Part shown: in pieces, positions 1 through 5,780 of the stretch | How positions within the stretch are numbered: position 1 is the stretch's first letter | How the letters are laid out: each line of letters starts with the position of its first letter | NCBI GenBank assembly: GCA_003551265.1 | Contig: PUMG01000230.1 | Span: forward strand, 1-9,332 | Direction: 5' to 3' | Length of the DNA stretch: 9,332 bases | Source of the DNA: Halovenus sp. | GTDB taxonomy: Archaea > Halobacteriota > Halobacteria > Halobacteriales > Haloarculaceae | Position numbers and translations under genes: made by a program | Notes under the pieces: model-generated | The model's input: only the letters and a program-made list of their open reading frames with translations | Told to the model about the DNA's origin: nothing | Database searches by the model: none

Positions 1-252
1 CAGCCAGCGAAAGAGAAACCGGAAGACGGTGGACTGGCACCGGCGTGTGCGAGCAGTTGTGTCGGCGAGGCAATCAAGGCAGGTCCACAGAGCGAGGTGA
101 TGGAAGAAGCCTCCGAAGCCGCGGCCGAGCGGTTCAAAAACGACGCCTACAGCGGCCACGTCGTCGTTGAGCCGCTCGAAGAGGACGAGGAGGTGGCAGA
201 CAGCATTCGTGAGGACTCAACTGACCAGGCTGCTGCCTGGCTGAACGGGTGA
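1..252 (+). CDS. 4Fe-4S ferredoxin-type electron-transfer subunit (DmsB/PsrB-like), C-terminal end only
   Basis: The reading frame is open from the first base and ends with TGA at 250-252, giving the last 83 residues of a protein that starts outside the window. Residues 11-27 read GLAPACASSCVGEAIKAG, which resembles the last cysteine pair of DmsB/PsrB-type subunits (family pattern: G-x-x-P-A-C-x-x-x-C-P-x-G-A). The proline after the last cysteine is replaced by valine. The tail after it is acidic (EPLEEDEEVAD), as expected in haloarchaea. In this family the subunit passes electrons between a molybdopterin catalytic subunit and a membrane quinol subunit. The next gene is such a membrane subunit, starting five bases after the stop, which supports the call. 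Only one cysteine pair can be seen, so the cluster number and any Tat signal are unknown. Another cysteine-pair protein is possible but unlikely in this setting. Confidence 0.72.
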   Translation, partial: QPAKEKPEDGGLAPACASSCVGEAIKAGPQSEVMEEASEAAAERFKNDAYSGHVVVEPLEEDEEVADSIREDSTDQAAAWLNG

Positions 253-257
253 TTACG

Positions 258-1328
258 ATGGGACTCGAGATACTGCTCCCGCTGTTCGTCGAACTTCACT
301 GGCTCCCGGCAGACTACTGGGACCTGTCGATTCCGGTGTATCTGTACTTCGCGGCAGTCGCTGGCGGTGCCTACCTTACTGGGGCCTCTGCGTGTTTCCT
401 GCGGTCACTCCGTGACAGCGGGCCGTGTTGTCTCGAAAGCGAGATTGCACGCTGGGGGTTTATGACCGCTGTCGCCAGCGCGGCCATCGCCGGACTCGCA
501 GTGCTGTCACATCTGGCGGTCGTCTACCGCGCAGTGCTGTTTCCGGTGTATCTGACGAACTTCGACTCGTGGATTACCATCGGGACGTGGATACTGGTGT
601 TGCTCGCCATCTTCGCGGTGGTCTGTCTGCTGTTACAGCTGTTCGGTGAGCGCGCCGCGACAGATGACGGTGCGAGCCTCTGGCCCCGGTTCATCGTCGC
701 GAAACTCGGACTGCTCGGCTTTGTCGACCGTCTCGTCGACCGTGTCCGACCGCCGATGAAACTGTTCGCCGGTCTCCACCTCGTCGGGAGCGTGCTGGCG
801 GTGTTGACCATCTACACCGGTTTCGAGCTAGCCATCGTCGACACCGTCCCGCTGTGGAACGACCCGGTCGTCTTGCCGCTCGTCTTCCTGACCAGCGGCG
901 TCGCAGCCGGTATCGGTATCACGCTCGGGATTACGATGCTGTTCGAGCGTGAAATCGGGCCGGTCTTCGGCGGATACGCCGTGGCGACGGGCCTGCTCTC
1001 GGGCGTGAGTCTGGTGCTCGTCGCGTACGGCTGGACCCAGCTCGCTGCCAGCGATGCACCCGCCGCCGCAGCGTCGTACTCGACGCTCACCGAGGGGACG
1101 ATGTACCTCGGTGTGGTGCTGGTCGCCGTGGGCTTTCTCGCACCGCTGGTCGTCGGACTCGCACTCGGTGCTGGCGCGCTCGTTGACAGACTCACCCCCA
1201 CGGTCGAGAAGTACGGTGGCCCAGCGCTCATCGGCTCGTTCGGGCTGTTGTTCGTCGGTGCGCTCGTCCTTCGGCTGCTGTTGCTGCTGGCTGCCGAGCA
1301 GGACCCTGTGGTGGTGGTCGGGCTATGA
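258..1328 (+). CDS. NrfD/PsrC-family membrane quinol-oxidoreductase subunit
   Basis: This 356-residue, very hydrophobic protein has about eight membrane helices (roughly residues 24-48, 66-88, 106-129, 172-193, 205-226, 235-257, 281-309 and 322-344). Family marks are the first helix with a small-residue turn (AAVAGGAYLTGAS) and the YTGFELA...PLWNDPVVLPLVFLTSG stretch around 186-214, typical of NrfD. NrfD proteins carry no haem and exchange electrons between membrane quinones and a partner 4Fe-4S subunit, here the gene just upstream. I chose ATG 258 because GGTGA at 248-252 makes a good ribosome site five bases before it; a GTG at 249, overlapping the previous stop as GTGA, would add three residues. 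The 3' end overlaps the next gene by ATGA, so translation is probably coupled. The family is clear, but the substrate of the complex is not. Confidence 0.88.
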   Translation: MGLEILLPLFVELHWLPADYWDLSIPVYLYFAAVAGGAYLTGASACFLRSLRDSGPCCLESEIARWGFMTAVASAAIAGLAVLSHLAVVYRAVLFPVYLTNFDSWITIGTWILVLLAIFAVVCLLLQLFGERAATDDGASLWPRFIVAKLGLLGFVDRLVDRVRPPMKLFAGLHLVGSVLAVLTIYTGFELAIVDTVPLWNDPVVLPLVFLTSGVAAGIGITLGITMLFEREIGPVFGGYAVATGLLSGVSLVLVAYGWTQLAASDAPAAAASYSTLTEGTMYLGVVLVAVGFLAPLVVGLALGAGALVDRLTPTVEKYGGPALIGSFGLLFVGALVLRLLLLLAAEQDPVVVVGL

Positions 1329-1951
1329 GCCTCGCCCAGCACACCGAAGCGCGGCCTGCACGAACGGCGGCCGAGTTGTACGTGCTGTTGTCGCGCTGTT
1401 TCGAACACCCGAATGAGGCGTTCGTCGAGAGCGTCCACACGGGAACGTTCGAGGAGACCATCCACAGCAGAGCCGAACAGCTCGACATCGACCTGCCTCC
1501 GGTGCCGGAGCTTGCGGACCTGCCAACAGTCCGCGCGGCCTACCGTCGAAGCTTCGAGTCCTACGACGGACCCTCGGCCCCGCTCGTCGAGTCGGTGTAC
1601 CGGGAGTGGCACGACGGTCGTGAGCGTGGATTGCTGTCGGGTCCACCAGCACACGACATGCAGCGCCGCTACGACGCACTCAACGTCGACGTACCCGAGC
1701 AGTACCAGCCCGACCACCTCGCGCTGTTGCTCGAATACGCGAGCCTGGTGCTGGAGACAGGCGAACTCGACGCCTACGAACAGTTCCACCGCGACCACTT
1801 CGCGTGGCTCGCTGAGTTCCACGCACGCGTCGACGAGACGTGTGACGAACCGTTCTATCGGTGGGCGACGACCGCGCTGGTCCGAACGACAGAGGGAGTC
1901 GGCGAGTGGATAGCGAGAGAGACCGACGATGTGGAACGGGGTCAGAGGTGA
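1325..1951 (+). CDS. TorD/DmsD-family molybdoenzyme assembly chaperone
   Basis: This soluble, acidic, all-helical protein has 208 residues, a normal length for the family. TorD-type marks are the N-terminal AAELYVLLSRCFEHPNEAF helix (15-33), the core QPDHLALLLEYASLVL (128-143; family pattern P-D-H-L-x-x-x-L-E-x), then FHRDHFAWLAEF (154-165) and PFYRWATTAL (176-185). Members bind the Tat signal and apo form of a DMSO-reductase-family catalytic subunit in the cytoplasm and hold it until the molybdenum cofactor is inserted. Its presence is the best evidence that this operon serves a molybdoenzyme, although the catalytic gene is not in the window. The start overlaps the upstream stop as ATGA (1325-1328). 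The gene is followed after six bases by a regulator gene. Confidence 0.85.
   Translation: MSLAQHTEARPARTAAELYVLLSRCFEHPNEAFVESVHTGTFEETIHSRAEQLDIDLPPVPELADLPTVRAAYRRSFESYDGPSAPLVESVYREWHDGRERGLLSGPPAHDMQRRYDALNVDVPEQYQPDHLALLLEYASLVLETGELDAYEQFHRDHFAWLAEFHARVDETCDEPFYRWATTALVRTTEGVGEWIARETDDVERGQR
1945..1951 (+). promoter_or_regulatory. Ribosome binding site GAGGTGA for the HTH regulator
   Basis: GAGGTGA overlaps the TGA stop of the chaperone gene and lies six bases before ATG 1958. It matches the anti-Shine-Dalgarno end of archaeal 16S rRNA closely. It fixes the regulator start and shows that the regulator is translated from the operon message. Confidence 0.7.
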
Positions 1952-1957
1952 CTTGCA

Positions 1958-2311
1958 ATGGCAACAACAGACACCACTCCGCTTCGAATGACACTTTCGC
2001 TGTCTGACGAACGGATGGGCCGGCAGATTCTTCGCTGTCTCGCAAACGCCGATGAATCCGAAACCGAGTTCACAATCCACAGCATCGGCACCGACGAGAG
2101 ACCGTCGTCGGTTCAGATAAGCAATATCACCGGAAAGCAGTGGGAAGCAGCGACTCTCGCGGTCGAGATGGGGTACTACCAGATGCCGAAAGAAGCGACT
2201 CTCGGCGACCTCGCCGACGAACTCGGTGTGAGCAAATCCGCCGTCTCACAGCGGCTCGGCAATCTCGAACGGTCACTCGTCTGTAATCTCGTCACCCAGG
2301 AGACTGGCTGA
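1958..2311 (+). CDS. Short Bat/DmsR-type HTH_10 transcription regulator
   Basis: The protein has 117 residues. Residues about 57-112 (ITGKQWEAATLAVEMGYYQM, then PKEATLGDLADELGVSKSAV, then SQRLGNLERSL) match the HTH_10 domain of the bacterio-opsin-activator (Bat) family: tryptophan or arginine in the first helix, the ELGYY-type turn, A-T-L-x-D-L-A-x-E-L-G-hydrophobic-S and the S-x-R-L recognition helix. Residues 1-56 form a small unassigned N-terminal part. Bat proteins usually exceed 200 residues with a sensor-like N-terminal domain, so this is a short form with no visible sensor or metal site. DmsR of Halobacterium, a Bat-type protein, controls the dms operon, so local control of this operon is a sensible inference. 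The gene is the last in the operon and its start is set by a strong ribosome site. Confidence 0.8.
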   Translation: MATTDTTPLRMTLSLSDERMGRQILRCLANADESETEFTIHSIGTDERPSSVQISNITGKQWEAATLAVEMGYYQMPKEATLGDLADELGVSKSAVSQRLGNLERSLVCNLVTQETG

Positions 2312-2335
2312 CCAGTGTACTGTCGAGAGTCATTC

Positions 2336-2359
2336 ACCATCCCACGTGCTGGGACTGGT
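2336..2359. repeat. Imperfect inverted repeat upstream of the CMD-family gene promoter
   Basis: The arms are ACCA (2336-2339) with TGGT (2356-2359), and TCCCA (2340-2344) with TGGGA (2350-2354), around the loop CGTGC. A one-base bulge (C2355) separates the paired blocks. It lies between the regulator stop (2311) and the TATA box at 2370. It could be an operator for the next gene or a hairpin at the 3' end of the regulator message; no T tract follows, which argues against a simple terminator. Confidence 0.35.
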
Positions 2360-2369
2360 CGAAGTACTG

Positions 2370-2375
2370 TTATAC
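2370..2375 (+). promoter_or_regulatory. TATA box of a leaderless promoter for the CMD-family gene
   Basis: TTATAC is centred about 27 bases before ATG 2400, the spacing expected when an archaeal transcript begins at the start codon. No ribosome site precedes that ATG. This favours 2400 over the in-frame GTG at 2346, which lies upstream of the box. Confidence 0.6.
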
Positions 2376-2399
2376 GAGGCAGGCGAAGCAGAATCCATC

Positions 2400-2741
2400 A
2401 TGGGCGACGAACTCGACGACCCATCGGAAGAACTGCCATCGGCCGCAGGTGAGATTGCCAGTGAGTACCCCGACGTGTGGGAGGCTTACGCAACCCTCGG
2501 CGAGGCTGCTTCTGGAGCAGGCCCGCTCGACGACGAGACGAAACGGCTGGTGAAACTCGCCCTGGCAATCGGCTCACAGTCAGAAGGCGCGGTCCACTCA
2601 CACGTCCGTCGTGGTCTCGACGAGGGTATCCCACCGGAAACGCTCAAACACGCCGCAGTACTCGCGATTCCAACCATTGGCTGGCCGAAAGCTGTGGCAG
2701 CACTCACGTGGATAGAAGACATCACCGCAGATATCGATTGA
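2400..2741 (+). CDS. Carboxymuconolactone decarboxylase (CMD/AhpD-fold) protein without the CxxC pair
   Basis: This 113-residue protein matches the CMD fold: DDETKRLVKLALAIGSQSEG (44-63), AVHSHVRRGLDEGIPPETLK (64-83) and then AAVLAIPTIGWPKAVAALTW (85-104). In AhpD-type members this helix carries C-x-x-C-x-x-x-H, the thiol pair used in peroxide or disulfide chemistry. Here the two cysteines are replaced by S61 and A64, while H68 is kept. The protein has no cysteine at all, so AhpD-type redox activity is not expected. Cysteine-free CMD relatives exist and most have no known reaction. The start at 2400 rests on the leaderless promoter. The gene faces the ferredoxin gene tail to tail. A role linked to the nearby redox operons is possible but not shown. 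Confidence 0.8.
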   Translation: MGDELDDPSEELPSAAGEIASEYPDVWEAYATLGEAASGAGPLDDETKRLVKLALAIGSQSEGAVHSHVRRGLDEGIPPETLKHAAVLAIPTIGWPKAVAALTWIEDITADID

Positions 2742-2756
2742 GACGGGCAGTGGGGA

Positions 2757-2763
2757 TTCTTTT
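2757..2763 (+). terminator. T-rich tract after the CMD-family gene
   Basis: TTCTTTT starts 16 bases after the TGA at 2739-2741. Archaeal transcripts often end at such T tracts without a hairpin, so this is a reasonable end for the plus-strand message. Confidence 0.35.
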
Positions 2764-2779
2764 CCAGCGAGGTACGGTG

Positions 2780-2809
2780 GACTGAATCTGTGTCGAGGAC
2801 TGTTCAGTC
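2780..2809. repeat. Seven-base inverted repeat across the end of the ferredoxin gene
   Basis: GACTGAA (2780-2786) and TTCAGTC (2803-2809) are perfect reverse complements with a 16-base loop. They cover the stop codon of the minus-strand gene and sit in the gap between two convergent genes. This could be a shared transcript-end hairpin, but a seven-base stem may be chance. Confidence 0.3.
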
Positions 2810-3667
2810 GAGGTCGCCGAACCGGTTCGATTCGAGTTCGAAATCCGCCCGTGGGAACCCGGTGCAGGTCAGGAAGTATCCCTCTTCGATTGCGTCCTCG
2901 TCGAGCGGGTCGTAGTTGTTCTCCGTCATCTCGACGACCTCGTTGGCGTCGGTATCCGCTCGTGCGAGACACTCCCCACAGTTTCCGACTCGACACACGT
3001 AGGGCAGGTCGAGTCCGACGTTCTCGCCTGCTTCGAGCAGGTTCAGGTCCTCCGGCACCTGAACACTCCATTGCTCTTCGACGTAGGTGACGCTGTGGAA
3101 CCGCTGGTCCGTCGTCTCCTCGTCGTCTTCGTCCACCTCCTCGTCGTCTTCGTCGTCGACGTCCTCTTCGAACTCGAGGAGATCAGGGGCAGAGACCTCT
3201 GTGTCGACACTGAAACTGTCCCGCGGTTGGCTGGTACACGGGAGGAAGTAGCCTGCCTCGATGGCGGCCTCGTTCAGCCCCTCCACGTCGTTCATCGACA
3301 TGTGGACGAGTTCGCTCGCGTCGCCGTCTGCCTGCGCCAGACAGACTCCACAGAACCCTGCCTTGCAGTCGAACGGCACGTCGAGCCCTTCGTCCATTCC
3401 CGCTCCGAGCACTGTCTGTGTCCGTCGCACACCAAGCGTCCGCTCCTGTGCGGTGTACTCGATGTCGAACTGTTCGGCCTCGTCGGGACTCGGCGTCTCG
3501 GACGCCGCAAGCAGACCGGTACATCCCGCGAGTGATATCGCCCCGCCAGTCGCCAGCGCACCGAGCAGCCGCCGACGGTCCTTATCACAGATGGGCTTCT
3601 CACAAGAATCCCTGTTCGAACACCCCGAAGAACGAGGCCCCCCGGTGTGCAGATTTCGCTCACTCAT
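2804..3667 (-). CDS. Tat lipoprotein with two tandem plant-type [2Fe-2S] ferredoxin domains
   Basis: The protein has 287 residues. Residues 30-49 carry a Tat lipoprotein signal: twin arginines 31-32 in DRRRLL, a hydrophobic stretch and the lipobox LAGC with C49. Two ferredoxin domains follow. Domain 1 binds with C101, C106, C109 and C144; domain 2 with C225, C230, C233 and C268. Both share the spacing C-x4-C-x2-C-x34-C, and the region around the fourth cysteine (AIEAGYFLPCTSQPR and AIEEGYFLTCTGFPR) is nearly the same, suggesting duplication. A very acidic linker (about 166-186) separates them. Haloarchaeal ferredoxins of this type are normally cytoplasmic single-domain proteins, so this looks like a surface-tethered electron carrier with two clusters. 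The signal n-region holds three further cysteines (16, 22, 27). An in-frame ATG at 3688 would add seven residues; still longer starts would run into the opposite gene's promoter. Confidence 0.85.
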   Translation of the reverse strand: MSERNLHTGGPRSSGCSNRDSCEKPICDKDRRRLLGALATGGAISLAGCTGLLAASETPSPDEAEQFDIEYTAQERTLGVRRTQTVLGAGMDEGLDVPFDCKAGFCGVCLAQADGDASELVHMSMNDVEGLNEAAIEAGYFLPCTSQPRDSFSVDTEVSAPDLLEFEEDVDDEDDEEVDEDDEETTDQRFHSVTYVEEQWSVQVPEDLNLLEAGENVGLDLPYVCRVGNCGECLARADTDANEVVEMTENNYDPLDEDAIEEGYFLTCTGFPRADFELESNRFGDLD

Positions 3668-3708
3668 ATCTAGCGTATCGCCGAGCATCACTCTCAATGT
3701 TGGCACCC

Positions 3709-3727
3709 AATATGAAGGTAGTTTTAA
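3709..3727 (-). promoter_or_regulatory. Candidate TATA elements for the double-ferredoxin gene
   Basis: On the minus strand, TTAAAA (3727-3722) would place transcription start near 3698, about 31 bases before ATG 3667. A second AT-rich element, CATATT (3714-3709), lies nearer. No strong ribosome site is seen before either possible ATG, so the exact start stays open. Confidence 0.4.
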
Positions 3728-3824
3728 GTGGGGCCTGGCGAGGTACGTCTCGAACAGTGATTGCCAGACGCAAAAAACACGCGAGCGCACGACTGCTGCC
3801 AACATTCGGGAACCGTCCATGCCG

Positions 3825-3830
3825 TTTATT
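3825..3830 (+). promoter_or_regulatory. TATA box of a leaderless promoter for the UspA gene
   Basis: TTTATT is centred about 27 bases before ATG 3855, which fits a leaderless haloarchaeal transcript. It shares the 187-bp intergenic region 3668-3854 with the oppositely directed ferredoxin promoter. I see no convincing operator in that region. Confidence 0.6.
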
Positions 3831-3854
3831 AGGCTCTTTCGAGAACCTTCAGAC

Positions 3855-4277
3855 ATGCATCGGATACTGCTACCAGTCGACCACAGTGAAGAGCGCGCAC
3901 ACTCTCAGGTCACGTACGTAAAGAGCCTCCCGGACGTCGGCAACTCTGTCGAGGTGAAGATACTTCACGTCTTCGGCAACGAGGACAGCATCGACCCGAA
4001 AACCGACGAATCTGCCCGTGACCCCGAGAAAATCCCATCAGTCGCACGGACGAAAGCGGCGCTCGAAGACGCCGGTATCGAGTGTGAAGTCATCAAAGAC
4101 CGACACGATGTCGTCAGTGCAATCGTCGAGCAGGCGACCGAACACGACGTTGATGCAATCGTACTCGGCGGCAGAAAACGCTCTACCGCCGGGAAGGTTC
4201 TGTTCGGGAGCGTGACGATGGCGGTACTCAGAAATATGGCTATCCCAGTCGTCGTAACAGGCGAGCTAGAAGAATAG
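3855..4277 (+). CDS. Universal stress protein (UspA family)
   Basis: A single Usp domain of 140 residues. The N-terminal strand MHRILLPVDHSEERAHSQV gives the usual hydrophobic strand ending in V-D. The C-terminal part, DVDAIVLGGRKRSTAGKVLF (98-117) followed by GSVTMAVLRNMAIPVVV, matches the nucleotide loop and last strand. The ATP-type loop is G-x2-G-x9-G-S in MJ0577-like members; here it reads G105-x2-K108-x9-G118-S119, so the second glycine is lysine. Nucleotide binding is therefore uncertain. UspA proteins are cytoplasmic and respond to stress or energy state, but their exact reaction is mostly unknown. A leaderless promoter sets the start. The gene ends only 11 bases from the 3' end of the opposite operon. 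A link to respiration is inferred from position only. Confidence 0.9.
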   Translation: MHRILLPVDHSEERAHSQVTYVKSLPDVGNSVEVKILHVFGNEDSIDPKTDESARDPEKIPSVARTKAALEDAGIECEVIKDRHDVVSAIVEQATEHDVDAIVLGGRKRSTAGKVLFGSVTMAVLRNMAIPVVVTGELEE

Positions 4278-4288
4278 GTTCTGACGGA

Positions 4289-4501
4289 TTATAGCGGGAG
4301 ATTGGCGATTACCCAGAAGGCAACGCCAAGTCCCGCGGTTGCGCCGATCATGGCCACCGCGATGACGCCCATGTAGACGAGACCGATACCTGCAGTCCGG
4401 AAGTCACGGGGTTCGCTGAACAGCCACCCACCGAACGTGACGTACACCGGCATGAGGATTATCAACAGCAACACCACGATACCGAGAGACGAGAGTACCA
4501 T
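4289..4501 (-). CDS. Small two-helix membrane protein, unknown function
   Basis: The protein has 70 residues and two membrane helices (about 3-27 and 38-66), joined by a short loop with charges (SEPRDFRT, about 29-36). I do not recognise a family. It is real: its ATG overlaps the stop of the NrfD gene by one base, and a perfect GGAGGTGA ribosome site lies seven bases before the ATG. Last in an operon after an iron-sulfur subunit and an NrfD subunit, it may be a small accessory subunit that stabilises the membrane part of the complex, as small membrane proteins do in other respiratory complexes; this is inference. It has no cysteine and no histidine, so it cannot bind haem through histidine and is unlikely to carry electrons. 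Confidence 0.78.
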   Translation of the reverse strand: MVLSSLGIVVLLLIILMPVYVTFGGWLFSEPRDFRTAGIGLVYMGVIAVAMIGATAGLGVAFWVIANLPL

Positions 4502-5778
4502 CAGGAGCTCACCTCCGTGTCACGGTGTGCAAGCGGAATCAGTTTCAGTGCGAGCACGAACAACAACAGCGCGATGGCCATCGCTCCGAGTGTGATGACC
4601 CACTCGACCACAGTCGGCGAGTACGTCCCCTCTATCGCAGGGAGGTTCGGGAACAGCAGTGGTTCGACGACTGTGAGCTGTGCCTTTATCCAGACGCCGA
4701 GCAGAATTGCGACGGCGTAGATGCTCTGGACGGTCACACCCAGTCGGTACTTGAACACAGCGAGGAGGAGGGTCGGAACGGCAACGAGCAACACGCTGAG
4801 CCAGAACAGCGGCGCGAGGCTCCCGGTGACCATCGCCTCACCGATGCGCCCCTCGAAGAACGGAGCCATATCCGTCACGACGGGCAGGACGTCGTTGAAC
4901 AGCACGATCAGGTAGACGAATCCGAACAGCGTCAGTGCGCGGCCGAGTCCGCGGAACACCTCGTTCGAGAGTGCGTCCCGCCAGCTGAACAGCGAGCGGA
5001 GCACGCCTGCGGTGAGGTTGAGCAGGGCCACCCCAGTGAGCAACCCGGCCGCGAGGAAGACGATTCCTCGCTCAGAGCCGAAGTATCCCGGCTGTCCACC
5101 GACCACGCCCATCAACAGGCCGGGAATCATCCCGGCGGTGAACGCCAACACGAGCAGTCCCAGCCCGAGCCAGCGACGCATCTCCTCGAGTTTGGGAACC
5201 TCCTTCGGTGTTGCACCAATCGTCACGATGCGCTCCAGTATTCGTGTCTGAATCGGCAGCGACGGGTTCCCTTTGACGAAGTCGAGGCGCAACGAGAGCA
5301 CCAGCATGGTCAGTGTGAACACCATCAGCGTCGTCACGAACGTCACGTCCCAGGCGAGCGGCGAGTGGAGCACCGTCTCGTGCCAGCTGGTGAGAATGAC
5401 CAGCACCCGGTGGGGTGTTCCGAGGTCGATGATGATGAGCCAGGCCGCGCTGAGTCCACAGATGAACGCCCAGATGTTGCTGAGGCGGGCGACCATCTGG
5501 TACTGTTCGAGCTGGTTGAACCGGATGTAGCCGGTGATAGCGAGCGCACCGACGGCCATCCCGGCGAACCACTCGAACGTCCCGATGTACAGCCCCCAGG
5601 TCGCGCCCGCCTGGGTGCCCTGCTGTGCCATGTCCGTCGCCACGAGTCCGTCCTGGACTTGCTGGATAATCGCTTCGAGCGTCAGGAGCGTTGCCGCCAG
5701 CAACACGATCAACAGCGCGACGTAGCCGGTCGAGACGCTCCTGAGGTGGTTCAGACTGTAGTCAGTTCGTTGTGACAT
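4501..5778 (-). CDS. NrfD/HybB-type ten-helix membrane quinol-oxidoreductase subunit
   Basis: The protein has 425 residues with about ten membrane helices (near 18-38, 62-84, 101-119, 143-163, 203-222, 238-262, 281-299, 320-341, 348-367 and 389-414). The stretch TWGLYIGTFEWFAGMAVGAL (60-79), then MVARLSNIWAF and IIIDLGTPHRVLVI (115-128), matches the longer HybB/DsrP/PsrC-like branch of the NrfD family, where the D-x-G-x-P-x-R motif is typical. It would exchange electrons between the membrane quinone pool and the 4Fe-4S protein encoded two bases upstream. GGAGG at 5793-5789 on the minus strand is a ribosome site ten bases before the ATG. The protein is larger than the NrfD protein at 258-1328 and of a different branch, so the two belong to different complexes rather than a recent duplication. 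It has no Tat or Sec signal, as is usual for such subunits. Confidence 0.88.
   Translation of the reverse strand: MSQRTDYSLNHLRSVSTGYVALLIVLLAATLLTLEAIIQQVQDGLVATDMAQQGTQAGATWGLYIGTFEWFAGMAVGALAITGYIRFNQLEQYQMVARLSNIWAFICGLSAAWLIIIDLGTPHRVLVILTSWHETVLHSPLAWDVTFVTTLMVFTLTMLVLSLRLDFVKGNPSLPIQTRILERIVTIGATPKEVPKLEEMRRWLGLGLLVLAFTAGMIPGLLMGVVGGQPGYFGSERGIVFLAAGLLTGVALLNLTAGVLRSLFSWRDALSNEVFRGLGRALTLFGFVYLIVLFNDVLPVVTDMAPFFEGRIGEAMVTGSLAPLFWLSVLLVAVPTLLLAVFKYRLGVTVQSIYAVAILLGVWIKAQLTVVEPLLFPNLPAIEGTYSPTVVEWVITLGAMAIALLLFVLALKLIPLAHRDTEVSS
4509..4516 (-). promoter_or_regulatory. Perfect ribosome binding site for the 70-residue membrane protein
   Basis: The minus strand reads GGAGGTGA at 4516-4509, inside the end of the NrfD gene, with seven bases to ATG 4501. 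It is a full match to the archaeal anti-Shine-Dalgarno sequence and suggests that this small protein is made in good amount. Confidence 0.75.
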
Positions 5779-5780
5779 GA

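Noticed and set aside
812..2080. Minus-strand open frame of 422 codons across the NrfD, chaperone and regulator genes
   Set aside because: It runs across three well-supported plus-strand genes and shows no domain or promoter.
3117..3170. Low-complexity TCGTC/TCTTC repeats that look like a microsatellite
   Set aside because: They only encode the Asp/Glu-rich linker between the two ferredoxin domains, which is common in haloarchaeal proteins.
3735..3770. Short inverted pairs (CTGGC/GCCAG and CGTCT/AGACG) in the ferredoxin-uspA intergenic region
   Set aside because: Five-base arms with long, partly overlapping spacers are expected by chance in GC-rich DNA.
3668..3856. Longer N-terminus for the double-ferredoxin protein (start at 3856)
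   Set aside because: It would add 63 residues without export features before an already complete Tat signal, and would cover both divergent promoters and touch the UspA start codon.
4525..5775. Plus-strand open frame of 416 codons opposite the ten-helix NrfD gene
   Set aside because: Its product is an unnatural glutamate/arginine/histidine-rich chain without a fold signature. The opposite strand codes a clear membrane protein with ribosome sites and tight operon spacing. GC-rich coding DNA commonly gives such mirror frames.
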